A stretch of DNA of 37,037 nucleotides from Candidatus Endomicrobiellum guadaloupense (GCA_031278895.1 JAITJN010000029.1:1-37037), one strand, 5' to 3'; counted from the stretch's first letter, positions 1 to 10,448 are shown. A program made the numbers and translations. Notes: generated by a model not told the origin, from the letters alone.

Positions 1-273
1 TATTTCCGCAAAGTCCAAATGTATTACTGGATTTGTTCTAGTCCAGTCCCATTTGTCATATATATACAATCCTTCAAATATCTTTTTATTCCCTTTAAAC
101 AACTCTTTAAACGTACTTATCAATAATGACTTCCCAAATCTTCTTGGTCTTGATAGAAAATATACTCTCCCGCTATTTATCAATTTGTATATATGTTCTG
201 TCTTGTCTACATATATTGCTCCATCATTGCGTAACACTCCAAACGTTTGCGTCCCTATTGGTAGTATTTTCAT
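1..273 (-). CDS. AAA-ATPase-like / PD-(D/E)XK nuclease family protein, N-terminal part, truncated by the window edge
   Basis: Minus-strand translation from ATG at 273: MKILPIGTQTFGVLRNDGAIYVDKTEHIYKLINSGRVYFLSRPRRFGKSLLISTFKELFKGNKKIFEGLYIYDKWDWTRTNPVIHLDFAEI. It has the VDKT...YFLSRPRRFGKSLL Walker-A signature of the AAA-ATPase-like family. An AAGGAAG Shine-Dalgarno lies upstream. It has no stop in the window, so it is missing from the ORF track. Confidence 0.9.
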   Translation of the reverse strand, partial: MKILPIGTQTFGVLRNDGAIYVDKTEHIYKLINSGRVYFLSRPRRFGKSLLISTFKELFKGNKKIFEGLYIYDKWDWTRTNPVIHLDFAEI

Positions 274-448
274 TCTTTCTTCCTTTATTCTTAACTATAT
301 TACTAATACCTTTTCTTTTATCTTTCTACCTTATTATACCAATTTTTTAATTCTTTTCTTTGCAGTTTCTCTCAAGAGTTTTGGACATTCAATTCTCTTT
401 TGCCAAAATGAGGTTTCTATTTTTATCATAAAACTCGACTGGCAGAAT

Positions 449-478
449 TTGACTGGTTTGTCACACTTTATGTATAAT
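449..478 (+). promoter_or_regulatory. putative sigma70-type promoter of rpsT (TTGACT-N18-TATAAT)
   Basis: TTGACT at 449-454 and TATAAT at 473-478, about 40 bp upstream of the rpsT start. Confidence 0.6.
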
Positions 479-517
479 CAGATTGTGTTGTAAACAAGTT
501 TCGGAGGAATACATTAA

Positions 518-805
518 ATGGCAAAACTTAAAACCGGCAGACATACATCTGCTCTTAAAGAGGCAAGAAAAGCAGAGAAAAGAACTGAAAGAAATTCCAG
601 CATTAAAAGTAAAATAAAAACCTCAATAAAGAGAGTTGAAGAAGCTGTAAAAAAAGGTGATGTTAAAGTTGCGTTAGAGCAATTAGCTGCAGCTTTTTCA
701 GAGTGGGATAAGGCTGCAAAAAAGAACGTTGTTCATTTTAAATCCGCTTCAAACCAAAAAGCAAGACTGGCAGAGCTTGTATCTAAAATAGAGAAAGAGA
801 AATAA
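518..805 (+). CDS. rpsT: 30S ribosomal protein S20
   Basis: 95 aa, MAKLKTGRHTSALKEARKAEKRTERN..., a basic helical S20-type protein; SD cggagga upstream. Confidence 0.93.
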   Translation: MAKLKTGRHTSALKEARKAEKRTERNSSIKSKIKTSIKRVEEAVKKGDVKVALEQLAAAFSEWDKAAKKNVVHFKSASNQKARLAELVSKIEKEK

Positions 806-819
806 ATTTTTTTGCAACC

Positions 820-859
820 ACAAGAAACGCTTGTTCTTTTTAGAACAAGCGTTTCTTGT
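820..859. terminator. bidirectional intrinsic terminator between convergent rpsT and holA
   Basis: Perfect 18-bp inverted repeat acaagaaacgcttgttct-tttt-agaacaagcgtttcttgt, with T-rich flanks on both sides. Confidence 0.9.
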
Positions 860-871
860 TTGTATAATTTT

Positions 872-1891
872 TTATTTACATATAAACAATACGGCCTTTT
901 CTAAAGCAGACATTCCATCATTACCGCCAGTTTTAATAGACATATCAGCCTGCAACACAATCTTTAAGCTTTCTTTTAAAGTTTTTGTATTGTGTTTTTT
1001 AAGATTTGAAAAAAATGCATTGGCATAAAAGCTGTGTATTCTAAGGGTTAAGGCAACTTCAGGAATAGACATCTTCTGTTCTTCTAACATACTCTTAGCA
1101 TTTAGCATTTTTCTAACTGAAGAAGATATTGCAGAAAGTATCACTACAGGTTCTTCGCCTTCATTTAAGAGTTTTTCTAAAATAAATACTGCGCGTTTTA
1201 AGTTCTTAGATTCAAGCTCAGAAGACAAAGCATAAATATTTACTTCTTTTGTATATCCTCCAACTTTCTCTAGATCTTCCTCTTTAATTTCTTTTTTATT
1301 TTTTCCAACATATAGAGATAATTTTTCTATTTCGTTCGAAATGTTCAATAAATCCGTACCGTTTTCTTCAACAATAGTTGAAATCAAATTATAAGATGCA
1401 AACTTTCCCCTGCTTTGTAACTCTGTTTTTATAAATTCTTTAGCTTCATTTTCATATTGTTTTCTGCAATCTACCGTAACACAGTTTTTTGAAGAAAAAC
1501 AAGTATTTATAAGTTCTTTACGTTTTGATATGGTTTCTTTTTTATAGTTATCCAAATAGACAAGAACAAGGCAAGATGTAGAAACAATATTTGATAAGTA
1601 TCCTGTTATGCATTCGGCATCTACAGATTTCATCTTGTTTAAGTCTTTTACTATAACAAGTCTTCTATCGCTTAAAAAAGGAAGCGTCTGAATCGCATTT
1701 AGAATATCTACAGAATTTGAGTCACAAGCATAAAAAACTTCTCTATTTAAATCATCTACAGCAAGTATCTTTTCTATTTTGTTAAGACACATATCTATAA
1801 GATAAGATTCTTCGCCTGCAAGTAAATATACAGGCGAAGTTTTTTTTGATTGTATTAATTTATTGAAATCTTGAATTTTTAAAATAGGCAT
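872..1891 (-). CDS. holA: DNA polymerase III subunit delta
   Basis: 339 aa; VYLLAGEESYLIDMCLNKI..., PFLSDRRLVIVKDLNKM, typical HolA layout. Confidence 0.88.
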   Translation of the reverse strand: MPILKIQDFNKLIQSKKTSPVYLLAGEESYLIDMCLNKIEKILAVDDLNREVFYACDSNSVDILNAIQTLPFLSDRRLVIVKDLNKMKSVDAECITGYLSNIVSTSCLVLVYLDNYKKETISKRKELINTCFSSKNCVTVDCRKQYENEAKEFIKTELQSRGKFASYNLISTIVEENGTDLLNISNEIEKLSLYVGKNKKEIKEEDLEKVGGYTKEVNIYALSSELESKNLKRAVFILEKLLNEGEEPVVILSAISSSVRKMLNAKSMLEEQKMSIPEVALTLRIHSFYANAFFSNLKKHNTKTLKESLKIVLQADMSIKTGGNDGMSALEKAVLFICK

Positions 1892-1913
1892 TGAAAATCA
1901 CTTTTATAATATT

Positions 1914-3218
1914 TTACTTTATGCTTGAAAAAACTGCTTTTCCTAAATAGCTTGCTTTTGATGCAAGTTCTTCTTCTATTCTAAAAAGCTGATTATATTT
2001 ACACATTCTGTCTGTTCTTGAAGCAGACCCTGTTTTGATCTGTCCAGTATTTAATGCAACTGCTAAATCTGCAATTATAGTGTCTTCAGTTTCTCCTGAA
2101 CGATGAGACATAATTGCTGTATATCCAGACTTATAAGCCATTTGAACTGCAGATACAGTCTCTGAAAGAGAGCCTATTTGATTAACCTTTATAAGAATTG
2201 AATTTGCAATACCTTTGTCTATACCTTCTTTAAATATTTTCGTATTTGTTACAAAAAGGTCATCTCCAACAAGCTGGACTCTTGATTTTAATTCTTGAGT
2301 AAGAGATTTCCAACCATCCCAGTCAGATTCACCCAACCCATCTTCTATAGAGATTATAGGGTATTTCTTCAAAAGATTTTCATAGAAAACAATCATGTCT
2401 TTTGAAGTTTTTACTTTGTTTTTTACTTCTCCTTCAAGAGTATATTTGCTATTGTCATAAAGCTCACTTGCAGCAACGTCTAAAGCAAAGACTATATCTT
2501 TACCTACTTCATATCCAGCTGCTTTTGCAGCTTCACATATTACCTCTAAAGCCTGTTCGTTAGATGTTAAATTAGGCGCAAATCCACCCTCATCTCCAAC
2601 ACCTGTTGCAAAACCTTTGCTATTTAATACTTTTTTCAAGCTATGAAAAACTTCGCAGCCAGTTCTTAATGCTTCATGAAAATTTGGAGCATTTACAGGA
2701 GCAATCATAAATTCCTGTAAATCAACATTGTTATCAGCGTGTTCCCCACCATTTATAATATTCATTAAAGGGACGGGCAAAATATAATTATCGCTTTTTA
2801 TTCCATAAGTTTTTCTGACATATTCATATAGAGGGAGTTTATTTGAAATCGCTCCAGCTTTAGCGCATGCAAGAGAGACTCCAAGAATAGCATTAGCACC
2901 TAAATTACTTTTAAAATCTGTACCGTCCAGCTTTATCATTGTTCCATCTATTTTTTGCTGTTCAGTTACATCAAAACCGACTACTTTTGGGAATATTTCA
3001 TTATTAATATTTGCAACAGCTTTTAAAACGCCTTTACCGCCAAATCTTTTCTTATCGCCATCTCTAAGTTCCAGAGCTTCTCTCGAACCTGTTGAAGCTC
3101 CGGAAGGAACAGCTGCCCTACCTAAAGTTCCGTCATCCAATAAAACATCCACTTCAACAGTAGGATTTCCGCGTGAATCAACAATTTCTCTTCCTAAGAT
3201 CTTTTTAATTTTTGCCAT
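1914..3218 (-). CDS. eno: enolase
   Basis: 434 aa; [63 protein letters not shown]. Confidence 0.98.
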   Translation of the reverse strand: MAKIKKILGREIVDSRGNPTVEVDVLLDDGTLGRAAVPSGASTGSREALELRDGDKKRFGGKGVLKAVANINNEIFPKVVGFDVTEQQKIDGTMIKLDGTDFKSNLGANAILGVSLACAKAGAISNKLPLYEYVRKTYGIKSDNYILPVPLMNIINGGEHADNNVDLQEFMIAPVNAPNFHEALRTGCEVFHSLKKVLNSKGFATGVGDEGGFAPNLTSNEQALEVICEAAKAAGYEVGKDIVFALDVAASELYDNSKYTLEGEVKNKVKTSKDMIVFYENLLKKYPIISIEDGLGESDWDGWKSLTQELKSRVQLVGDDLFVTNTKIFKEGIDKGIANSILIKVNQIGSLSETVSAVQMAYKSGYTAIMSHRSGETEDTIIADLAVALNTGQIKTGSASRTDRMCKYNQLFRIEEELASKASYLGKAVFSSIK

Positions 3219-3229
3219 AACTACCTCCT

Positions 3230-4633
3230 CTACGCATTTGCTTTATTGTCACTACCTTTGTTTGAGTCATCAGATTTTTCAACTAACATTTCAAAAAATT
3301 TAGTAGCAAACGTTCCACCAAGAACGCTATTATCTGAACAAACTTCAACATTTACAGTATCTGAGTTTATTTCAGTTATAAAAACCGCTGCTTCTGTCGA
3401 GTCTAAACAACAATTCTCAAAACTCTTGCCAAAATCAAAAGCTATTATATATCCCTTTTTAAAGTTTTTATGTGTTATTCTTGTTTTTAACTCTTTTAGT
3501 ATCTCAATAGTTTTGTCAAAACAATTTTTTTTTGACATTGAAAAACTCTTGCTGAATCTTTTAATTTTGTCAGAATTGAATTTTTCAATTGAATAACCTA
3601 AGAATCTATTTATGCGACTAAATAAGTCAAAGGAAACTCTAAGCATTCCAGATGCGCCTTTTCTCTCACCCGCGTAAAATTGCGCACTTAAATCAAAATA
3701 GAAATCCTTAAAGCTATCTAAAACGCCTGCCTCGCCTATACCACTTCCTCCTTCTAGCTTGGGAGACATGTCTTGAGAATTATTAATCTTAACTATTCCT
3801 GCTTTCTCGTATTCCCAGGCTGCTCCACAATAAGCTTTAGTATGCACACCAAACACAAACGACAAGCGCGTCCCTACTCGTAGACGTCGGGAATTAATAT
3901 TTTCAAAACTAAAACTATTCCCATTATTTAAATTAATATCTTTACTTCCAATCTTAGTAAAGAAATATTTCCCGTAAGTATCAATTTTTGAAATACTACT
4001 TATTTTAAATACAACACCTGCCCCTAAATGACATCCTTCATATAAAGATCTATAATCATACATTATACTTACATCATTTAAATACATTTCAAAGTTTGTT
4101 TGATTGAAACCTAATCTGCCTGAAAATTCCCAGTAAAAAATGTTTTTAAAATTAATATGCCCGAGCAATCCGCCTCCATAATAATAAGATTGTCCATAGG
4201 AATGTTTTGGTGAATCGCTATACCCATTGTAAGAGCTCAAACCATGTTCAAAAAATGGCCCTAGCGTCAATTCTACAACATAAATATTAAAACTTTTTGC
4301 TAATCCAACAATTAAAGATGTTGCAGCTAAATCAACGCGATTATCTTGAGAATCTGTTTTATATTTGGACTCTCCAGTAGACCCTGCTCCAAATAAAGTA
4401 ATGCTGCCAGTACTATTTGGAGACACAGATGAAACTGCATCCATTACGCTTTTATCTGCTGCAATATCAGCTCCTTGATTTAAAAGAGCAAAGTTTGCAG
4501 CAGCACCTTGGGAATAAGAATAATCATTTCCTGTAGCATATATTCTCACTGCAAATATTTGTAAGAAAAAGATAACTGAAAGTATTAAAAAATATTGCTT
4601 AAAGTTAAAAGGGTTTATAAAACAACTATTCAT
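3230..4633 (-). CDS. autotransporter-type outer-membrane beta-barrel protein with a C-terminal soluble extension
   Basis: 467 aa; N-terminal hydrophobic signal sequence; [26 protein letters not shown] resembles the barrel start of the 920-aa autotransporter in this window; barrel strand [10 protein letters not shown], then about 129 aa more. Confidence 0.75.
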   Translation of the reverse strand: MNSCFINPFNFKQYFLILSVIFFLQIFAVRIYATGNDYSYSQGAAANFALLNQGADIAADKSVMDAVSSVSPNSTGSITLFGAGSTGESKYKTDSQDNRVDLAATSLIVGLAKSFNIYVVELTLGPFFEHGLSSYNGYSDSPKHSYGQSYYYGGGLLGHINFKNIFYWEFSGRLGFNQTNFEMYLNDVSIMYDYRSLYEGCHLGAGVVFKISSISKIDTYGKYFFTKIGSKDINLNNGNSFSFENINSRRLRVGTRLSFVFGVHTKAYCGAAWEYEKAGIVKINNSQDMSPKLEGGSGIGEAGVLDSFKDFYFDLSAQFYAGERKGASGMLRVSFDLFSRINRFLGYSIEKFNSDKIKRFSKSFSMSKKNCFDKTIEILKELKTRITHKNFKKGYIIAFDFGKSFENCCLDSTEAAVFITEINSDTVNVEVCSDNSVLGGTFATKFFEMLVEKSDDSNKGSDNKANA

Positions 4634-4672
4634 TTTTGAAATTCCTAAAAAATGCTATGATATTGAAATAGA

Positions 4673-4701
4673 ATTATACAATTCTTTGTAGATTGAAACA
4701 A
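4673..4701 (-). promoter_or_regulatory. putative promoter for the barrel protein-eno-holA operon (TTGTTT-N17-TATAAT on the minus strand)
   Basis: Plus-strand AAACAA at 4696-4701 and ATTATA at 4673-4678, 17-bp spacer, about 40 bp upstream of the 4633 start. Confidence 0.5.
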
Positions 4702-4742
4702 GATAATTCAAAACTCTTTAATAATAAAATTGGAGGTTATAA

Positions 4743-5690
4743 ATGTTAAAATTATCACCAAAAGTTTGTATTGTTGGCTGCGGGAATGTTGGAATGCGTT
4801 ATGCTTATTCAATGATGATAGGCGGCGTAGCAAGAGAAATGGTTCTTGTAGACTATAACAAAAAAAAAGCAGAAGGCGAGGCCATGGATCTCTCACATGG
4901 CGCTCCTTTTGTGTCACCTATAAAGATATATTCTGGAGACTATCCCGATACTGCGGATGCCGACTTAGTAGTAATAACAGCCGGGAGAGGACAACAACCA
5001 GGCGAAACAAGAACAGATTTGCTTAAAGGTAATATAGAAATTTTTAAAACAATAGTACCTGAAATAGTAAAGCATTCGCCAAAAGCAATTATATTAGTTG
5101 CTACAAACCCTGTTGATGTTTTGTCTTATATCACATATAAAATATCCGGGAAACCTTCTCAAGAGGTAATAGGCTCAGGAACTGTACTTGATTCTTCAAG
5201 ATTTAGATATTTAATCAGCAAAGAATTAAATGTAGATTCAAGAAACATACACGCATCTATATTTGGAGAACATGGAGACAGCGAATTTCCAATGTGGAGT
5301 AAAGCTATAATCGGAGACGTGTTTTTTAAAGATTATTTTGAGGATCAAGATAAGGAAAAAGGAGAATATAAACTTAAAGAACTATTTGAAGATGTCAGAG
5401 ATTCTGCTTATGAAATTATAGAGAAAAAAGGCGAGACTTCTTATGGAATAGGATTATCGCTGACTAAAATATCAAAAGCTATTTTAAGAGATCAAAACAG
5501 TGTGTTGCCTGTGTCATCTCTTCTTGAAGATTACTACGGAATAAGTGATGTCTATTTAAGCGTACCTGCAGTTTTACATAAGAATGGAATAAGGCAAGTT
5601 ATGAAGGTCGAATTTGCACAAGACGAGCTTAAAGCCTTAAAAAATTCAGCTGATAAATTAAAAAAACTCATAAAAGAATGTGGGTTTTAG
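4743..5690 (+). CDS. ldh: L-lactate dehydrogenase (LDH/MDH superfamily)
   Basis: 315 aa; VCIVGCGNVGMRYA Rossmann motif, VITAGRGQQPGETRTDLLKGN (Gln at the LDH/MDH specificity position), ATNPVDVLSY, FGEHGDSEFPMWS. Confidence 0.85.
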   Translation: MLKLSPKVCIVGCGNVGMRYAYSMMIGGVAREMVLVDYNKKKAEGEAMDLSHGAPFVSPIKIYSGDYPDTADADLVVITAGRGQQPGETRTDLLKGNIEIFKTIVPEIVKHSPKAIILVATNPVDVLSYITYKISGKPSQEVIGSGTVLDSSRFRYLISKELNVDSRNIHASIFGEHGDSEFPMWSKAIIGDVFFKDYFEDQDKEKGEYKLKELFEDVRDSAYEIIEKKGETSYGIGLSLTKISKAILRDQNSVLPVSSLLEDYYGISDVYLSVPAVLHKNGIRQVMKVEFAQDELKALKNSADKLKKLIKECGF

Positions 5691-5731
5691 ATACTGCAAG
5701 AAAGACATAAATTTTAGGACGATACAAAGAA

Positions 5732-7087
5732 ATGAAAACTGAAACAGCACCTTTAAGTTTAGGCACAGAAAATATAAGCAAGCTTTTAATAAAATATGCT
5801 ATCCCAGCTATTGTGGCAATGCTTGCAACTTCTCTCTATAATGTTACAGACAGCATATTTATAGGACATGGCGTTGGAGTAGACGCGCTGTCTGGACTTT
5901 CTATTACTTTTCCAATAATGAATTTAAGCGTAGCATTCGGATCACTAATAGGTGTTGGAGCTGCAGCTCTCCTTTCAATAAGACTTGGGCAAAAAGATTA
6001 TGAAGCAGCAAATTATATTTTAGCCAATGTTGTTTTATTGAACATAATAATTGGCGTTTTGCTTTCTGTGCTTGTACTTTTTTTTTTAGATCCAATACTT
6101 ATCTTTTTTGGAGCAAGTCCTAAAACACTCCCACATGCTCACGATTTCATGGTTATTATTATGATTGGCAATATTATCCCTCATATATATATGGGACTTA
6201 ATGCTTTGATACGCTCAGAAGGCTATCCGAAAAAAGCAATGATTGCCACTATTATAACCATATTGATAAACCTTATTCTTAACCCTCTATTTATTTTTAA
6301 ATTTGACTGGGGAATACAAGGCAGCGCTTTTGCTACAGTTATATCTCAAACTCTTGTACTATCATGGCAAATATATTTCTTTACAACAAAAGACAGTTTC
6401 ATGTATTTTCAAAAGAAATTCTTTTCTTTAAAGACGAATATTATAAAAGGAATTTTCTCCATCGGCCTCTCTCCTTTTATTTTAAATGTGCTTAGTTGTG
6501 TAGTTATAATACTTATAAATAAAAATCTTTCCATATACGGAGGAGATCTTGCAGTCGGTGCATATGGGATAGTAAACCGTGTATTATTTGTGCTTGTTAT
6601 GATTGTTTTAGGATTAAACCAAGGAATGCAACCTATAGCCGGATACAATTATGGAGCAGGACTTTATCACCGAGTGACAGAAGTATTAAAAAAAACAACT
6701 ATTATAGCCGTAGGTATTATGACATTTGGATCTTTAATTGCTGAATTATTCCCACAGTCTGTATCATCTTTATTTACTTCAGACAGAGAACTTATAAGTG
6801 TAACATCTGTTGGAATGCGATATGTACTTATGACTTACTGTTTAGTAGGTTTCCAAACAGTAGCGATAACATTTTTTCAAAGCATTGGCAAAGCTTATAT
6901 ATCTATTATTCTATCTTTATCAAGACAGGCAATAATTTTAATTCCTTTACTGCTTATAATTCCAAAATACTTTGGAGTAACTGGAGTATGGCTTACTATG
7001 CCTATTGCTGATCTTGGAGCGTTTATAGCAACTATTATTGTTATGCACTATCAGTATAAAATTTTTATAAGAAATGGAATAATGTAA
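5732..7087 (+). CDS. MATE family efflux transporter
   Basis: 451 aa; about 12 TM segments; YAIPAIVAMLATSLYNVTDSIFIGHGVG, NQGMQPIAGYNYGAG. Confidence 0.93.
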   Translation: MKTETAPLSLGTENISKLLIKYAIPAIVAMLATSLYNVTDSIFIGHGVGVDALSGLSITFPIMNLSVAFGSLIGVGAAALLSIRLGQKDYEAANYILANVVLLNIIIGVLLSVLVLFFLDPILIFFGASPKTLPHAHDFMVIIMIGNIIPHIYMGLNALIRSEGYPKKAMIATIITILINLILNPLFIFKFDWGIQGSAFATVISQTLVLSWQIYFFTTKDSFMYFQKKFFSLKTNIIKGIFSIGLSPFILNVLSCVVIILINKNLSIYGGDLAVGAYGIVNRVLFVLVMIVLGLNQGMQPIAGYNYGAGLYHRVTEVLKKTTIIAVGIMTFGSLIAELFPQSVSSLFTSDRELISVTSVGMRYVLMTYCLVGFQTVAITFFQSIGKAYISIILSLSRQAIILIPLLLIIPKYFGVTGVWLTMPIADLGAFIATIIVMHYQYKIFIRNGIM

Positions 7088-7108
7088 ACACAGACAGGAG
7101 GTTTTGCT

Positions 7109-7705
7109 GTGGAAAGAAAATTTGCAATAACAATTGCTAGACAATACGGTAGCGGCGGTCTTATGATAGCTGAACGATTGTCTCACATCCTAGGTATTCC
7201 ATTTTATGACAAAGCTCTCTTACAACTAGCATCAAAGAAAAGTACTCTTGGAGAATCGTTATTTGAAAAGGCCGATGAATATAAAAAATTTTTAGCAGCT
7301 GAATTATTTGAGAATATCTTTAATACAAACCCAATACTTGACGACTCACTATTTAAAATTCAAAGCGACGTTATAAAGCAGATTGCAAGAAAAGAATCAG
7401 CAATATTTGTTGGCAGATGTGCTGATTACGTTTTAAGAGAACACTTCAACTGCATAAGCATATTTATCTTTGCAAATATAGAAGAAAGAGTAAAAAGAGT
7501 AAGTTTAAGAAGTAATATTTCACATGAAAAAGCTGAAAAGCTTATTTATCATACGGATAAAGAGAGAGCTAAGTATTACAATTATTATACGCAAAAAATT
7601 TGGGGCATAGCACACTCTTATAATTTATGTATAGATTCTTCTATATTAGGTATAGATGAAACTGCTTCTTTTATACGATATTTTATAGAAAAAAAGTTTA
7701 AATAA
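7109..7705 (+). CDS. cytidylate kinase-like family protein (GTG start)
   Basis: FAITIARQYGSGGLMIAERLSHILGIPFYDKALL and AIFVGRCADYVLRE; P-loop kinase fold of the cytidylate-kinase-like family; SD caggagg. Confidence 0.85.
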   Translation: MERKFAITIARQYGSGGLMIAERLSHILGIPFYDKALLQLASKKSTLGESLFEKADEYKKFLAAELFENIFNTNPILDDSLFKIQSDVIKQIARKESAIFVGRCADYVLREHFNCISIFIFANIEERVKRVSLRSNISHEKAEKLIYHTDKERAKYYNYYTQKIWGIAHSYNLCIDSSILGIDETASFIRYFIEKKFK

Positions 7706-7762
7706 ATATATAATTATAAATAGCGTTGTCTTCTAGTGTATATATAACTAAAGGGAATAATC

Positions 7763-8893
7763 GTGACTGAACATTCTGGAGATTCGTCTTTAATCGCCAC
7801 TGCTAAGTATTGTAAAATTGGTAATGTTATTCTTGAGTCCACAAAACAGCTAAGAGATGTTACAATTGCATATGAAACTTATGGTATATTAAACGAGAAA
7901 AAAAATAATGCCATACTCATAACACATGGATTTTCAGGTGACGCTCACGCCGCAGGATTTCACGAACATGAAGCAAAGCCTGGCTGGTGGAGCAATATGA
8001 TAGGGCCTGGAAAGGCTTTTGATACTTTCAAATATTTCGTAGTATGCTCAAATGTTTTGGGTGGATGTGCAGGAAGTACAGGGCCATCATCTATAAATCC
8101 AAGTTCAAACAAACCTTACGCTCTAGATTTTCCAACAATAACTATTGCGGACATGGTTCATTGCCAGAAAAAACTCATAGATTTTCTTGAAATAGATAAG
8201 CTCCTTGCAGTAGCAGGGGGCTCTATGGGAGGAATGCAGGTTTTACAATGGGCAGTTTCATATCCTGAAAAAATATGCTCAGCAATACCTATTTCAACAA
8301 CAATGAAACATTATCCTCAACAAATCGCATTTAATGAGGTTGCAAGACAATCTATAATGGCAGATATATCTTGGAACAATGGGAATTATTACAACCAACC
8401 CCATCCTCAAAGAGGTCTTGCAATAGCTAGAATGATAGGACATATAACCTACATGAGCGATAAGTCAATGCAGGAAAAATTTTCAAGAAATCTTAAAGAT
8501 AAAAACCATACATTTAAATTCACTTCAGACTTTGAAGTTGAAGGGTACTTGAAATACAGAAGCGATACTTTCGTAAAAAGATTCGATGCTAATTCATATC
8601 TTTATATTACAAAAGCTATGGATTATTTTGATGTATCAGGAAATAAATTTTTACCTAATGCTAAAAATAAAGACATTAAATTTTTGGTCATATCTTTTTC
8701 TTCTGATTGGCTCTACCCTCCTTATCAGTCAGAAAATATAGTAAAACAATTAACTTTTAAAGGATATAACACAACATATGTTGAAATAAAATCAACTTAT
8801 GGTCACGACTCTTTCTTAGTTGAAATAAAAAACCAAACAAAGCTAGTTATACATTTTCTTGAAAAAGTTTCTAAAGAGGTTTTATATGACTGA
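7763..8893 (+). CDS. metX: homoserine O-acetyltransferase
   Basis: 376 aa; ITHGFSGDAHAAGFHE, NVLGGCAGSTGPSSINP, VAGGSMGGMQVLQWAVSYPEKI (Ser nucleophile); GTG start; followed by overlapping metW. Confidence 0.93.
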   Translation: MTEHSGDSSLIATAKYCKIGNVILESTKQLRDVTIAYETYGILNEKKNNAILITHGFSGDAHAAGFHEHEAKPGWWSNMIGPGKAFDTFKYFVVCSNVLGGCAGSTGPSSINPSSNKPYALDFPTITIADMVHCQKKLIDFLEIDKLLAVAGGSMGGMQVLQWAVSYPEKICSAIPISTTMKHYPQQIAFNEVARQSIMADISWNNGNYYNQPHPQRGLAIARMIGHITYMSDKSMQEKFSRNLKDKNHTFKFTSDFEVEGYLKYRSDTFVKRFDANSYLYITKAMDYFDVSGNKFLPNAKNKDIKFLVISFSSDWLYPPYQSENIVKQLTFKGYNTTYVEIKSTYGHDSFLVEIKNQTKLVIHFLEKVSKEVLYD

Positions 8894-9482
8894 CATTTTG
8901 ACAAATATTCCTCTTGAATACAAGAAAATAGCCTCTATTATTGAACCAAATGCAAAAGTTTTAGATTTAGGCTGTGGAGATGGAACGCTAATATACTATC
9001 TTGTAAAAACAAAAAATGCAGATGTTCAAGGAATAGAGTTAAACAACAGTCTTATATATACTTGCGTTGAAAAAGGCTTGACGGTTTTTCATTCAGATAT
9101 AGAAGGAGGGATAGAAGCATATCCTCCAAAAAGTTTTGACTATATAATCTTACACAATAGCTTACAAGAAGTAAAAAAAATAGACTTTGTAATTGAAGAA
9201 TGTTTTAAACTGACTAAGACAATTATTATAGGTTTTCCTAATTTTGCATATATTACGGCTAGAAGAGACCTTTTTTTAGGGAATTCTCCCGTTACCAAAA
9301 GTCTTCCTTATCAATGGTATAATTCTCCTAACTTAAGATTTTTGAGTATAAAAGACTTTGAAACATTTTGTTTTGAAAAAAAATATAAAGTTGTTCATAA
9401 ATTTTTTTATAGAGCTGAAAAAGAAGTTAGACTTTTCCCAAATCTTTTTGCTCAAACTGCAGTATTCTTCATTACAAGATAA
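8886..9482 (+). CDS. metW: methionine biosynthesis protein MetW (class I SAM-dependent methyltransferase fold)
   Basis: Likely start is ATG at 8886 (MTDILTNIPLEYKKIASIIEPNAKVLDLGCGDGTLI), not the track start at 8859. It overlaps the metX stop. FDYIILHNSLQEVKK and GFPNFAYITARRDLFLGNSPVTKSLPYQWYNSPNLRFLS are MetW hallmarks. Confidence 0.93.
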   Translation: MTDILTNIPLEYKKIASIIEPNAKVLDLGCGDGTLIYYLVKTKNADVQGIELNNSLIYTCVEKGLTVFHSDIEGGIEAYPPKSFDYIILHNSLQEVKKIDFVIEECFKLTKTIIIGFPNFAYITARRDLFLGNSPVTKSLPYQWYNSPNLRFLSIKDFETFCFEKKYKVVHKFFYRAEKEVRLFPNLFAQTAVFFITR

Positions 9483-9524
9483 CAGCTTAATCAAAAAATA
9501 AACATATTAATATGGAAAGATAAA

Positions 9525-10448
9525 ATGAAAGATATTATTCAAAGCTTAAATATTTTAAAAAAAGAAAAAAATGCAGTAGTTTTAGCACATATATATCAAC
9601 AACCAGAAATACACGATATAGCTGATTTTATCGGAGATTCTTTAGAACTAAGCAGAAAAGCATCTAGAACAAAAGAAGAGATTATTGTATTTTGCGGAGT
9701 AAATTTTATGGCAGAAACAGCTTCTATTCTTAACCCTCAAAAAAAAGTTTTGATACCAGATATGCAAGCAGTGTGCCCTATGGCAGACATGGTAAATGTG
9801 GAAAAGCTCAAAGAGTTTAAATCAAGGTTTAGAAATCCAATAGTTATATCTTATGTAAACACTTCTGCTACAGTAAAAGCCGAAAGCGACATATGCTGTA
9901 CATCTTCAAATGCCATAAATGTTGTAAGAAGCGTGGTTAGGGATTTAGGCAATAATATTGATATTATCTTTACGCCTGACAGGAATTTAGGAGGATATAT
10001 CCAAAAAGTATCTGGCATAAAAATGAATATTTGGAATGGGTTTTGTCCTACCCATAATAACTTTATTTTACCTGAATATGTAAAAACAATTAAAAATAGA
10101 TATCTTAAAGCAGAAATTCTAGCACATCCTGAATGCAGGCCTGAAGTTGTTGACTTGGCAGATTATGTTTTGTCTACAGGAGGCATGTGTAAACACGCTA
10201 AAGAAAGCTCTTGTAAAGAATTTATAATATGCACTGAAACAGGTATCTTGTATAAACTACAAAAAGATAATCCTGATAAAAAATTTTATGCAGCAACATC
10301 TCTTGCTGTATGCCCTAATATGAAAAAAATAACACTGGCAAAAATCTATGATGCGCTTGTTAATATAAAAAACATTGTGTCTGTACCAGACAATATCAGA
10401 CAAAAAGCTTATACTCCAATTTCAAAGATGTTAGAAATAAATGCTTGA
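9525..10448 (+). CDS. nadA: quinolinate synthase
   Basis: 307 aa; VLAHIYQQPEIHDIADFIGDSLELSRKA, VFCGVNFMAETASILNPQKKVLIPD, CPMADM, AHPECRPEVVDLADYVLSTGGM. Confidence 0.97.
   Translation: MKDIIQSLNILKKEKNAVVLAHIYQQPEIHDIADFIGDSLELSRKASRTKEEIIVFCGVNFMAETASILNPQKKVLIPDMQAVCPMADMVNVEKLKEFKSRFRNPIVISYVNTSATVKAESDICCTSSNAINVVRSVVRDLGNNIDIIFTPDRNLGGYIQKVSGIKMNIWNGFCPTHNNFILPEYVKTIKNRYLKAEILAHPECRPEVVDLADYVLSTGGMCKHAKESSCKEFIICTETGILYKLQKDNPDKKFYAATSLAVCPNMKKITLAKIYDALVNIKNIVSVPDNIRQKAYTPISKMLEINA

Noticed and set aside
53-493. Plus-strand ORFs 53-493 and 126-350
   Set aside because: They overlap, antisense, the well-supported minus-strand AAA-ATPase-like N-terminus and the rpsT promoter; composition is not protein-like.
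4743-5690. Malate dehydrogenase annotation for the LDH/MDH-family gene
   Set aside because: The specificity-loop residue is Gln (AGRGQQPGETR), typical of lactate dehydrogenase; MDH would have Arg.
8859-8885. Upstream start of metW in the ORF track
   Set aside because: ATG at 8886 overlaps the metX stop and gives the canonical MetW N-terminus; the extra residues lie inside the metX coding frame.
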